Assembly (NCBI GenBank): GCA_030430725.1 | Contig: JAUIKP010000082.1 | Location: 1-9,967, forward strand | DNA length: 9,967 nucleotides | DNA from: Nitrospiria bacterium | GTDB taxonomy: Bacteria; Nitrospirota; Nitrospiria; Nitrospirales; UBA8639 | Direction of reading: 5' to 3' | In this document: in pieces, positions 1 through 6,680 of the stretch | How positions within the stretch are numbered: the first letter of the stretch is position 1 | Layout: the number at the start of each line of letters is the position of its first letter | Made by a program: the position numbers and the translations under genes | Notes under the pieces: generated by a model | What the model saw: the letters and a program-made list of their open reading frames with translations, nothing else | The model's database searches: none | What the model was told of the DNA's origin: nothing

Positions 1-210
1 GGGGTGAGGGTTCCTTTGCAAACGGATGAACGTCCTTCCTCCCAATTGCTCTCCAGTGAACATTCGTTCAGTCTTCGAGAAGGATCAAATGTAGATCTAG
101 GCGAAGAAATCATTTCCCATCTGCAAGCAGCGAATCTCATAGAAGCCAATATGGCCGGCATGAGAATTCAGGATAAAATTTTGGGCTCCCTCCTGGATAT
201 CACCGAATGA
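1..210 (+). CDS. Flagellar basal-body-rod-like protein, C-terminal part (5' end outside window)
   Basis: The reading frame is open from base 1 to the TGA at 208-210 and probably continues upstream. A GTG at position 4 is in frame but there is no room to see a ribosome site. The last 40 residues (a VDLGEEI start, then IEANMAG, then a LGSLLDI ending) have the form of the C-terminal helix of FlgB/FlgC/FlgG-type rod proteins (family Flg_bbr_C). That helix typically reads 'V(D/N)xxxEixxxixxxxxxEANxxxxxxxDxxLgsLLDi'. Short proteins of about 110 residues carrying this helix occur in many non-enteric bacteria and are usually annotated only as flagellar basal-body-rod C-terminal domain proteins. The visible part is 70 codons, so this may be most of such a short protein or the tail of a longer rod protein. 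Whether it works in a flagellum cannot be told from here. Family assignment is by motif recall, moderately sure. Confidence 0.55.
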   Translation, partial: GVRVPLQTDERPSSQLLSSEHSFSLREGSNVDLGEEIISHLQAANLIEANMAGMRIQDKILGSLLDITE

Positions 211-472
211 TGCTTCCTGCCTGAATGTAACCATTCTTCATTCCCTCCCACATTCTTTGTTTCGTCTAATGTTTCCCGGAATAATTTCATGGGCTTTTCG
301 CTCATGAGAACAATGCATTCATTGGTCTTCATCAATCCAAATAGCTGGTTCTGAAGATGTTTATCCTGCCCAAGAGTGTTTTTTTATAAGAGTGAATCCC
401 TTGACAAAATGGTCGAGACTTTGCTGGGTATAGGCCTATATGGGTGGCCGGGAAAAAACCGGCGATTTGACT
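211..472. other. Non-coding gap with several hairpins
   Basis: No credible gene is seen on either strand. The stretch holds a hairpin at 285-309 (arms 287-294 and 300-307, extendable by two pairs, 5-nt loop), a small hairpin at 311-324, and complementary 6-nt arms at 326-331 and 352-357. A run of seven T follows at 379-385. A GC-rich 5-bp hairpin lies at 447-463 with an A-rich loop. A TTGACA hexamer at 401-406 has no well spaced -10 partner. The function is unknown; it could be untranslated mRNA, a small RNA, or the end of the upstream transcript. Confidence 0.4.
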
Positions 473-502
473 TTGAACGTGGGAAAACAATTATTGTAGA
501 AT
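473..502 (+). promoter_or_regulatory. Candidate sigma-70-type promoter for the HtrA gene
   Basis: A TTGAAC hexamer (473-478) is followed after 18 nt by TAGAAT (497-502), which matches five of six positions of the TATAAT consensus. Transcription would begin near 509 and give a leader of about 118 nt before the preferred ATG at 627. This was found by eye only and the -35 match is modest. An alternative -35 (TTGACA at 401-406) lacks a suitable -10. Confidence 0.3.
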
Positions 503-615
503 CAAACGGTTATACGAAGTGAGGCGATCTGTCTTAGGGGAATTTCTTAAGAACGCCCAGAGTAGTGAGATAGAAATTTTCCTTTTCACTCCGTTTCTAT
601 TAAATTTTTTTGAAC

Positions 616-620
616 AGGAG
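616..620 (+). promoter_or_regulatory. Ribosome binding site deciding the HtrA start
   Basis: AGGAG lies 6 nt before the ATG at 627. The longer frame that opens with GTG at 519 has no Shine-Dalgarno and would place 36 residues in front of the signal-sequence-like N-terminus. The start at 627 is therefore preferred. Confidence 0.75.
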
Positions 621-626
621 ATCGGA

Positions 627-2150
627 ATGATGCACATGTCACGGTTGTTTGCTGGCACTGCCAGGCCGTTTCGAATTGCCCCTCCATGGGGTTTCCTTGT
701 CCTTTTTTTAGGACTGGGGATAGTCGGTGGATTTTTGGGTAACGGGTGGTTTGCCCCTGCCCAGACAGAAGCGGCTATACCCGGAGCGTTTATTGAGGGG
801 TTCTCAGAAATTGTAGAAAAAGTAGGTCCGGCGGTTGTCAACGTGGCAGTGACAGGTGGGGGTGGTCCATCTAGAGGCTTACCTCCCGGGCCGTTTGGTG
901 GGCCTCCTGGCGGAGGTCCTCCTGGTGGTGGACCTCCAGGGGGAGGTCCTGGCGGACCTCCAGGTATGAGTGCCGGGTCTGGAGTAATTATTGATTCTCG
1001 CGGATATATTCTGACGAATAACCACGTCGTGGAAGATGCGAGTGATATTAAAGTGTCCTTTCATGATGGGCGAGAGATGTCAGCCACCGTTGTCGGGACC
1101 GACCCGAAGACCGATCTAGCCGTCATTAAAGTCAAACTGGAAAATGGCCCACTTCCTTCAGTGGCCTGGGGAGAATATGAATCCCTTCGTGTTGGGGATG
1201 TGGTGTTGGCCCTCGGGAGTCCATTTGGCTTACGTAATACCGTGTCCCTGGGAATTATCAGTGCCCTCGGCCGAGGTAGTGTCGGTATTACGGAATATGA
1301 AGATTTCATTCAAACGGACGCCGCGATTAACCCGGGAAATTCAGGTGGGGCCCTGGTGAATATGAAAGGGGAGCTGATCGGAATCAACACGGCCATTTTT
1401 TCCAGGACGGGTGGTTCCGAAGGCGTGGGATTTGCGATTGCAGTCAGTATTGCGAAGGATATTGCCGCAAGCCTGATCGAAACGGGAAAGGTGGTTAGGG
1501 GATGGATGGGAGTGGCCATTCAGGAATTAACCCCTGCCTTAGCCCAATCATTCCAATTGCCTGAGGGTCAACAGGGCGGGGTATTAATCAGTGAAGTCCA
1601 CGAAGCTGGTCCATCGGCCAAGGCTGGACTTCAGCGGGGCGACGTGATCCTTGAATACGGAGGGGAAGCGGTTAAAGATGTCAATCATCTGCGCAACATC
1701 GTCGCCCGAACAAAGGTGGGAATGCAAAAAGAAATTACAGTTCTCCGCGAAGGCAAAGAGACGGTCCTCACCTTGGAATTGGGAGAACGGCCCTCCGATC
1801 AAGTACTGGCAAAAAATGCGCCGGTGGAAGAGGAAAAAGCTCCCACTATGGAAAAACTTGATAACGTGTTATCGGGATTGGCCGTTGCCCCGATTAGTGG
1901 GGAAAGCCGGAGCGAGTTCAATATTCCTGAACAAACCAAAGGTGTGGTTGTCTCCAAAGTAGAATCCGGCAGTGCCGTAGAGGCTGCTGGTATCCAAGTT
2001 GGTGACGTCATTCAGGAGGTGAGTCGTCAAGCCGTGAACACCATCGACGATTTCAAACAGATTGCGTCAAAAATTGGCAAAGATGAGTTGGCCGTTCTAT
2101 TGGTCAACCGTCGTGGCAATAATCTGTTTATCGCGGTGAATCCCCAATAA
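627..2150 (+). CDS. HtrA/Deg-family periplasmic serine protease (Do-like)
   Basis: This is a 507-residue trypsin-fold protease and chaperone with two PDZ domains, the DegP/DegQ architecture that degrades or refolds damaged envelope proteins. Residues about 21-44 form a hydrophobic N-terminal segment after Arg-containing residues, acting as a signal peptide or membrane anchor. The catalytic triad is visible: His133 in NNHVV, Asp163 in KTDLAVIK and Ser239 in GNSGG. PDZ1 spans about 293-385 and PDZ2 about 415-505, each with a GDVI motif. Between the first strand (VVNVAV) and GSGVII, where DegP has its LA loop, there is a Gly/Pro-rich repeat at residues 77-113. The start at 627 is chosen for its AGGAG site. 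The gene stands alone upstream of tatC, separated by a hairpin. Family assignment is firm; choosing between the symbols degP, degQ and htrA is not possible here. Confidence 0.95.
   Translation: MMHMSRLFAGTARPFRIAPPWGFLVLFLGLGIVGGFLGNGWFAPAQTEAAIPGAFIEGFSEIVEKVGPAVVNVAVTGGGGPSRGLPPGPFGGPPGGGPPGGGPPGGGPGGPPGMSAGSGVIIDSRGYILTNNHVVEDASDIKVSFHDGREMSATVVGTDPKTDLAVIKVKLENGPLPSVAWGEYESLRVGDVVLALGSPFGLRNTVSLGIISALGRGSVGITEYEDFIQTDAAINPGNSGGALVNMKGELIGINTAIFSRTGGSEGVGFAIAVSIAKDIAASLIETGKVVRGWMGVAIQELTPALAQSFQLPEGQQGGVLISEVHEAGPSAKAGLQRGDVILEYGGEAVKDVNHLRNIVARTKVGMQKEITVLREGKETVLTLELGERPSDQVLAKNAPVEEEKAPTMEKLDNVLSGLAVAPISGESRSEFNIPEQTKGVVVSKVESGSAVEAAGIQVGDVIQEVSRQAVNTIDDFKQIASKIGKDELAVLLVNRRGNNLFIAVNPQ
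855..965 (+). repeat. Degenerate 15-bp tandem repeat encoding a Gly/Pro-rich loop
   Basis: Inside the HtrA gene, units of about 15 bp of the form CCTCC(T/A)GGNGGNGGN recur, most regularly between about 903 and 962. They encode (P-P-G-G-G)n-like peptide. The units differ mainly at third codon positions, so the repeat has drifted at DNA level while the peptide pattern is kept. Confidence 0.8.
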
Positions 2151-2167
2151 TAAGGGATGGGAGCACT

Positions 2168-2193
2168 GAGGGGGGCGACTATGAGCCCCCCTC
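2168..2193 (+). terminator. Strong GC hairpin between the HtrA gene and tatC
   Basis: A perfect 9-bp stem (arms 2168-2176 and 2185-2193, GAGGGGGGC against GCCCCCCTC) closes an 8-nt loop, 18 nt after the HtrA stop. What follows is GACTTATTAG, with no proper T-run. It may therefore be a weak terminator, a 3'-end stabiliser of the HtrA message, or a processing site. It ends only 24 nt before the tatC ATG. Confidence 0.5.
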
Positions 2194-2217
2194 GACTTAT
2201 TAGGGTGTAGGATTAAC

Positions 2218-3174
2218 ATGGCCAAACAAAGCAAGCTGGGCTCCTGGTTTGAAGAGAAAGTCTTTAAGCCATTGGAAGACAAAAAAATGCCCGTCATGGA
2301 GCATTTGCAAGAGTTCCAATGGCGACTCACGCGGGCAGTTATTGTCATGGCCTGTGTTTTTGTTGGGACATTTTTTTATGCCGATACACTGGTATCCTGG
2401 CTTCGGATTCCTCTCCAAAATTATTTTATTTTAGATTCGTGGGAATGGATGCCGTCGGATTTGCCCAAAATTCCCTTTGTCTTTCTCTCCCCGGCTGAAG
2501 CCTTATGGCAAAATGTGAAGGTGGCGGGCTTATGCGCCCTCGTCCTGTCGACTCCGCACTGGTTGTGGGAAGTGTGGCAATTTGTTCTGCCAGGTTTACA
2601 TGTCCAGGAACGCCGATTTGTCGGGCCTTTCACTGCGATTAGCACCGTCGCCTTTTATTTGGGATTGACCTTTTGCTTCTTTGTCGTGTTGCCCTTCGCG
2701 TTGCATTTTTTAATTTCCTATGGTCTGGCTTCGGGATTTATTGCACAAATTTCTATCGCCAATTATGTGGGGTTTATTCTCTGGTTCTTGTTGGTCTTTG
2801 GGCTGATTTTTGAAGTGCCGCTCGCGTTGACCTTGATGGCGAAATTAGGGTGGGTGGATGCTCCTATTTTGCGAAAATACCGAAAATGGGCATTTTTGGG
2901 GTCATTTCTCTTCGCAGCAATCCTTACGCCCACGCCTGATCCCTTTAATCAATGTATTATGGCCATCCCGATGTATTTCTTTTATGAGGTGGGCATTATC
3001 AGTGCCCAAGTCTTTGGCAAAAAGAAATCTCCAGAAAGTGAGGATGCCATGGCGCCTACTCCGACTTCCGGCCAACCGGTAGTTCGGCGTTCCCCCTTAG
3101 CCCCGCAACCAGTGGGCGCTGGGTCTAGCGGGGATGAAGAGTATGTCGACGTACCGGACTCCGGTCCGAGGTAA
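2218..3174 (+). CDS. tatC: Twin-arginine translocase subunit TatC
   Basis: A 318-residue membrane protein that recognises twin-arginine signal peptides and, with TatA, exports folded, often cofactor-bearing proteins. Six hydrophobic segments are visible. Family signatures appear in order: EHLQEFQWRL (28-37), PAEALWQNVKVA (92-103), FVLPGL then ERR (122-133), GLTFCFFVVLP (149-159), FGLIFEVP (194-201) and LTPTPDPFNQ (236-245), then PMYFFYEVGI. The Phe and Glu of the signal-peptide-binding loop (F122, E131) and the late Asp (D241) are kept. The Arg of the usual ELRxR motif is Gln34 here. The N-terminus is longer than usual, and a Ser/Pro-rich hydrophilic tail of about 50 residues follows the last helix. 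TAGGA at 2208-2212 is a reasonable ribosome site for the ATG at 2218. No tatA is in the window. Co-location with molybdenum-cofactor genes suits its role in exporting molybdoenzymes. Confidence 0.95.
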   Translation: MAKQSKLGSWFEEKVFKPLEDKKMPVMEHLQEFQWRLTRAVIVMACVFVGTFFYADTLVSWLRIPLQNYFILDSWEWMPSDLPKIPFVFLSPAEALWQNVKVAGLCALVLSTPHWLWEVWQFVLPGLHVQERRFVGPFTAISTVAFYLGLTFCFFVVLPFALHFLISYGLASGFIAQISIANYVGFILWFLLVFGLIFEVPLALTLMAKLGWVDAPILRKYRKWAFLGSFLFAAILTPTPDPFNQCIMAIPMYFFYEVGIISAQVFGKKKSPESEDAMAPTPTSGQPVVRRSPLAPQPVGAGSSGDEEYVDVPDSGPR

Positions 3175-3198
3175 CATGGAACTCAGCCGAGGCTCGAG

Positions 3199-3678
3199 AT
3201 GATCCAGGTGGCTGTGATACAAATCAGCAGCAAAATACAGTCAGGTCAACAGCCCGATGAGAATCGTAAACATTTGGAAAAAATCTTGACGAACCACCAG
3301 TTAACCCTTTTATCCTATGATGTCGTGGGGGATGATCGTGAGGCCATTTCACGCAAGTTAGACACACTCTGTGAAACGACCGAGGCCCATATCATTTTGA
3401 CCCTGGGGGGAACGGGTGTGCGACCAACAGATTGGGCGCCAGAGGCAACCAAGGATGTGATTGACAAAGAGATCCCCGGTATCGGAGAAGCCATGCGGGC
3501 TGCAAGTCTTAAAAAAGTCCGGACCGCCATGCTCTCCCGCGGAACGGCTGGAATTAAGGGGACCACACTGATTATGAATTTGCCGGGAAGCGTGAAAGGC
3601 GTACAGGAAAATCTTGATGTCGTGTTACCGCTTGTAGAGCATATGGTGGAGAAAATGGGACGTAAAGTCACGCCATGA
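3199..3678 (+). CDS. moaB: MoaB/MogA-family molybdenum cofactor protein
   Basis: A 159-residue protein of the MoaB/Mog family, which binds molybdopterin and (in MogA) adenylylates it before metal insertion by MoeA. Visible motifs are GGTG (70-73), PTDWAPEAT (76-84), PGIGEAMR (93-100), LSRGTAGIKG (112-121) and NLPGS (127-131), all characteristic of the molybdopterin-binding domain. Length is typical. The N-terminal strand is unusual: the usual 'SD(R/S)...G...D.SG' stretch is replaced by ISSKIQSGQQPDENRK. GAGG at 3189-3192 is 6 nt from the ATG. It begins 24 nt after tatC ends, so the two are probably co-transcribed. MoaB and MogA cannot be separated with certainty by eye; the short length and the SRGTAGIKG wording favour MoaB. 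Confidence 0.88.
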   Translation: MIQVAVIQISSKIQSGQQPDENRKHLEKILTNHQLTLLSYDVVGDDREAISRKLDTLCETTEAHIILTLGGTGVRPTDWAPEATKDVIDKEIPGIGEAMRAASLKKVRTAMLSRGTAGIKGTTLIMNLPGSVKGVQENLDVVLPLVEHMVEKMGRKVTP

Positions 3679-3729
3679 CCTATGGTGTGACCGGATTTAT
3701 AGAAAATTATCATCGTAGTGGATGTATGT

Positions 3730-3735
3730 GGAGGG
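3730..3735 (+). promoter_or_regulatory. Ribosome binding site deciding the Mrp-type ATPase start
   Basis: GGAGGG sits 4 nt before the ATG at 3740. The in-frame ATG at 3722 has no comparable site and would add only six residues that include this purine run. The start at 3740 is preferred. Confidence 0.7.
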
Positions 3736-3739
3736 ATTC

Positions 3740-4705
3740 ATGGCAACTGAACTGAATATGATTCAACCATCCTCGAATTCAAGTGGGGACGTTTGTACCT
3801 ATATGTGGGCCTGTGCAATTTGCGACGAAACTGAAACCTGCCAAAAAGACCGAGAGGGTCATAGTCGCTGGCTGGTTGGAAAACGCATGGAGCGCATTGA
3901 TTACAAAATCTTGGTGATGAGTAATAAGGGCGGGGTCGGGAAGAGTACGATGACCACCAATCTCGCCATTAGTCTGGCCCTCAAAGGCTATGAGGTGGGG
4001 ATATGCGACATGGATATTCATGGCCCCAATATCCCCAAAATGGTAGGCGCCGAAGGCCAGAAACTCAAAATTAGTACAGGCGGCGGGATAATTCCGCACC
4101 AAGCCTATAATCTAAAAATCGCCTCGATGTCGTTCCTTTTGCAAAACTCCGATGATCCTATCATTTGGCGGGATGCGTATAAGTTTGAATTCATCAATCA
4201 ACTGCTGGGTGGAGTAGAATGGCAAGACCTCAATTTTCTGCTCATCGACCTTCCGCCAGGGACTGGGAATGAATCGGTGACGACGATTGATCTCATCGGT
4301 GATGTGACGGGTTGCGTGATTGTATCTACTCCGCAGGAGGTGGCTTTGTTAGATTCCCGTAAGTCAGTCACCTTTGCGAGGGATAGTGAGCTTCCTATCA
4401 TTGGTATTGTGGAAAATATGAGCGGTTTAGATTGTCCTCATTGCCACAAATCCATTGAGTTGTTTCGAAAAGGTGGAGGCGAAGCCTCGGCTGAAGGCAT
4501 GGGGGTCCCTTTTCTCGGGCGCGTGCCACTGGATCCGGAGATGGTTCTCCAATGTGATCGTGGCGAGCCCTATGCCTTGTTTCATTCGGATCTTCCCACG
4601 GCTGACTCTATTCATGGGATTGCGAACAAAGTCGAGGAGTTCTGTAAGAAAAAAGATTCGCTGGTGAAGGTGTCGGCCAGACCGGCTCCATTCAAAAAGG
4701 CCTAA
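3740..4705 (+). CDS. Mrp/NBP35-type P-loop ATPase, Fe-S cluster carrier
   Basis: A 321-residue member of the Mrp/ApbC/NBP35 family, ATPases that bind a [4Fe-4S] cluster at a dimer interface and pass it to target enzymes. The deviant Walker A is SNKGGVGKST (61-70), followed by CDMDIHGPN (89-97) and the Walker B region LLIDLPPGTG (167-176). The bridging-cluster motif CPHC is at 232-235 inside MSGLDCPHC, followed by the GGGEA stretch usual in the family. The N-terminus carries four extra cysteines, C19, C25, C28 and C34, resembling the ferredoxin-like cluster of eukaryotic NBP35 but with shorter spacing. Its place between moaB and moeA suggests it supplies clusters to molybdo-iron-sulfur enzymes or to Moco synthesis (inference). 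The gap to moaB is 61 nt. The family is firm; whether to call it apbC, mrp or nbp35 is left open. Confidence 0.93.
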   Translation: MATELNMIQPSSNSSGDVCTYMWACAICDETETCQKDREGHSRWLVGKRMERIDYKILVMSNKGGVGKSTMTTNLAISLALKGYEVGICDMDIHGPNIPKMVGAEGQKLKISTGGGIIPHQAYNLKIASMSFLLQNSDDPIIWRDAYKFEFINQLLGGVEWQDLNFLLIDLPPGTGNESVTTIDLIGDVTGCVIVSTPQEVALLDSRKSVTFARDSELPIIGIVENMSGLDCPHCHKSIELFRKGGGEASAEGMGVPFLGRVPLDPEMVLQCDRGEPYALFHSDLPTADSIHGIANKVEEFCKKKDSLVKVSARPAPFKKA

Positions 4706-4810
4706 TCGGTACCTGGAGCAGGGTAGGGTGTGATCTCCGACCATCCGACTTTTTAACACGGACGGCAGAGGAACGAATTCATATTTTTTGTGGTGTCACC
4801 GAGCGAGACT

Positions 4811-4836
4811 CCTGCAGAATGCAGGCCGTTTTTTTT
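4811..4836 (+). terminator. Rho-independent terminator between the Mrp-type gene and moeA
   Basis: CCTGCA (4811-4816) and TGCAGG (4820-4825) form a 6-bp stem with a GAA loop. CCG and eight T residues (4829-4836) follow. It lies about 105 nt past the Mrp-type stop and 37 nt before the moeA ATG. It could end the tatC-moaB-mrp transcript or act as an attenuator in the moeA leader. Confidence 0.65.
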
Positions 4837-4873
4837 GCGCCACTTTAACCTTCGGCATGATTAGGCAAGACAT

Positions 4874-6103
4874 ATGGATCAGCTTACTTCGTTAACTTCA
4901 GCCCAACAGACTGTCCTGAACACGGCACATCCTTTGGGTTGTGAAAAAATAGGCCTTCTTGATTCCCTTGGGCGGGTTTTGGGAGAAGACATTCTTGCTC
5001 CGCGGTCCAATCCGCCGTGGGACAATTCAGCGATGGATGGCTTTGCGGTCCGCTGGGCGGATATTAAGCAGGACTATGCCATTACCCGCATCCCTGAATT
5101 AAAAATTGTGGAGGATGTTGCAGCGGGGGCCGTGGCTACCAAAACCGTCGGCCCAGGCGAAGCGATTCGGATTATGACCGGAGCTCCAGTGCCGGCTGGA
5201 GCAGATACTGTTGTGCGAGTGGAATACACTGAGCCCACGGGAACCACCGTCCGTATTATGAAGGCTGAAGCCGGTCAGGGTTCCAATATCAGGCCAAAAG
5301 GGGAAGATGTTACCGAAGGAGAGTGTATTATCCCCAAAGGAACCCAATTGCGTTCGGGAGAAATCGGCATGTTGGCTATCCTGGCCAAATCCTTCGTCCT
5401 CGTGTCACAGCGTCCTCGAGTGGCGATCCTGTCTACCGGAGATGAATTGGCAGACCTGGATGAATCATTTGATGAGCATAAAATCGTTAATTCCAACAGT
5501 TATGGTATAGCTGCTGCTGTTCAGGAATCAGGGGGCATTCCGGTTCTCTTGGGCATTGCGAAAGACGACCCGGTCTCCTTAAAAGACAAAATCCGCCAGG
5601 GCCTCACGTGTGATATTTTAGTGTTATCCGGCGGGGTCTCCATGGGAGATTACGATTTTACCAAGCCGGTGTTTGCAGAACTTGGTGCAGACATGAATTT
5701 CTGGAAATTGGCGATTCGACCAGGGCAACCGGTCGCATTCGGAAAAATCCAAGGGAAACTCGCCTTTGGCTTGCCTGGGAACCCGGTTTCCTCCATGGTC
5801 ACTTTTGATCAACTTGTGCGCCCGGCCATGTTGAAAATGGGTGGGCATCGGAAATGGGAACGGCCGGTTGTCAAGGCACTGTTTCAAGAATCATTTTCCA
5901 AGCATACCGATCGGCGGCATTTTCTCCGTGGCATTCTTCAGCACGAAAATGGCGTTCTCACGGTCAGGACGACCGGTGGGCAGGGTTCAGGCATTCTCAC
6001 CTCAATGGTGAAGGCCAATGGATTTATAGATGTACCGGAAGAAGTCGAATCCCTCAAGCCCGGTGATTCCGTAAACGTCCAATTATTATCTCGAAACTTT
6101 TAA
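4874..6103 (+). CDS. moeA: Molybdopterin molybdenumtransferase MoeA
   Basis: A 409-residue enzyme that inserts molybdate into adenylylated molybdopterin to give active molybdenum cofactor. The length is normal for MoeA. Signatures appear in order: DNSAMDGFA (50-58), MTGAPVPAGAD (101-111), GSNIRPKGEDV (136-146), STGDEL (187-192), NSNSYG (206-211), SGGVSMGDYD (252-261), IRPGQP (281-286) and GLPGNPVS (299-306). These cover domains I-III, and the C-terminal beta domain follows (about 325-409). The ATG has only a weak AGG 8 nt upstream (4863-4865). The gene follows a terminator and is itself followed by a hairpin with a T-run, so it may be transcribed partly on its own. It acts in the cytoplasm downstream of a MoaB/Mog-type protein such as the one at 3199-3678. 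Confidence 0.96.
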   Translation: MDQLTSLTSAQQTVLNTAHPLGCEKIGLLDSLGRVLGEDILAPRSNPPWDNSAMDGFAVRWADIKQDYAITRIPELKIVEDVAAGAVATKTVGPGEAIRIMTGAPVPAGADTVVRVEYTEPTGTTVRIMKAEAGQGSNIRPKGEDVTEGECIIPKGTQLRSGEIGMLAILAKSFVLVSQRPRVAILSTGDELADLDESFDEHKIVNSNSYGIAAAVQESGGIPVLLGIAKDDPVSLKDKIRQGLTCDILVLSGGVSMGDYDFTKPVFAELGADMNFWKLAIRPGQPVAFGKIQGKLAFGLPGNPVSSMVTFDQLVRPAMLKMGGHRKWERPVVKALFQESFSKHTDRRHFLRGILQHENGVLTVRTTGGQGSGILTSMVKANGFIDVPEEVESLKPGDSVNVQLLSRNF

Positions 6104-6108
6104 TCAGC

Positions 6109-6141
6109 CTAGGCTTTCATGGGGCCTAGTGGGAATTTTTT
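6109..6141 (+). terminator. Candidate terminator after moeA
   Basis: CTAGGC (6109-6114) pairs with GCCTAG (6124-6129), extendable inward by two wobble pairs. Six T residues lie at 6136-6141 but are separated from the stem by six nt. It begins 5 nt after the moeA stop and ends 30 nt before mobB. The spacing makes it a weak or partial terminator. Confidence 0.4.
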
Positions 6142-6171
6142 GATCTCCGAGAAGGAAGTATAGGGCTCATC

Positions 6172-6675
6172 ATGACACCTCCCATTGTGGGTTTTGTTGG
6201 CCGCTCCAACAGTGGCAAAACGACTCTGATCGAACGCCTGATCCCGGAGCTGACGCATGCGGGCTATCGAGTGGCCACCATTAAGCATGCCGGTCACGGG
6301 TTTGATCTGGATACCGAAGGCAAAGACAGTTGGCGTCACAAACGTGCAGGGGCCAGTACGGTCATTGTCTTATCCAAGGGGAGCTTGGCCATGTTTGCTG
6401 ATGTCCCGGAAGAACTGCCTGTCGATCAAGTTCGGGATCGGTTTATTAATGGTGAAATCGACTTGATTATTGCCGAAGGCTGGAAAAGCCATGGCCTTCC
6501 CAAGGTCGTGGTCGTACGTGAGCAGTTACAAGAAGTGGATGTATCGATGGATGGTTTGCTGGCGGTGGCCTCGATGAAACGCATCGAATGCTCGGCTCCC
6601 TGGTTTGATCGGGACGACGTCCAGGGATTGGCGCAACTGATCATGAAACAGTTCCCCCTCCAAAGGAATTCGTAG
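6172..6675 (+). CDS. mobB: Molybdopterin-guanine dinucleotide biosynthesis protein MobB
   Basis: A 167-residue GTP-binding adaptor that aids MobA in attaching GMP to molybdopterin, producing the bis-MGD cofactor of DMSO-reductase-family enzymes. Walker A is GRSNSGKTTL (10-19). The MobB signature region KHAGHGFDLDTEG followed by DSWRHKRAGA lies at 38-61, and DLIIAEGWK at 97-105 is the family's Walker B region with the downstream EG(W/F)K motif. Length is typical for a single-domain MobB. AGGG at 6162-6165 is 6 nt from the ATG. It follows moeA by 68 nt and precedes the cytochrome gene by only 5 nt. Presence of mobB implies the cell makes MGD-type cofactor; mobA is not in the window. Confidence 0.94.
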   Translation: MTPPIVGFVGRSNSGKTTLIERLIPELTHAGYRVATIKHAGHGFDLDTEGKDSWRHKRAGASTVIVLSKGSLAMFADVPEELPVDQVRDRFINGEIDLIIAEGWKSHGLPKVVVVREQLQEVDVSMDGLLAVASMKRIECSAPWFDRDDVQGLAQLIMKQFPLQRNS

Positions 6676-6680
6676 CCTTC

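Noticed and set aside
401..434. TTGACA at 401-406 with TATA-like bases at 429-434 as the HtrA promoter
   Set aside because: The spacer would be 20-22 nt, too long for a standard promoter; the pair at 473-502 is better spaced.
519..626. N-terminal extension of the HtrA frame from a GTG start
   Set aside because: There is no ribosome site at 519, while AGGAG stands properly before ATG 627 and the shorter form begins with a normal signal-like sequence.
491..841. Minus-strand 116-codon open frame over the HtrA 5' end
   Set aside because: It runs antisense to the HtrA signal sequence and coding start and has no recognisable motifs.
855..965. Repeat taken as a possible CRISPR or mobile element trace
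   Set aside because: It is in frame, encodes Gly/Pro repeats inside a protease loop and has no spacers.
3722..3739. Upstream ATG for the Mrp-type ATPase
   Set aside because: It adds six residues made from the purine-rich ribosome site itself; GGAGGG points to the ATG at 3740.
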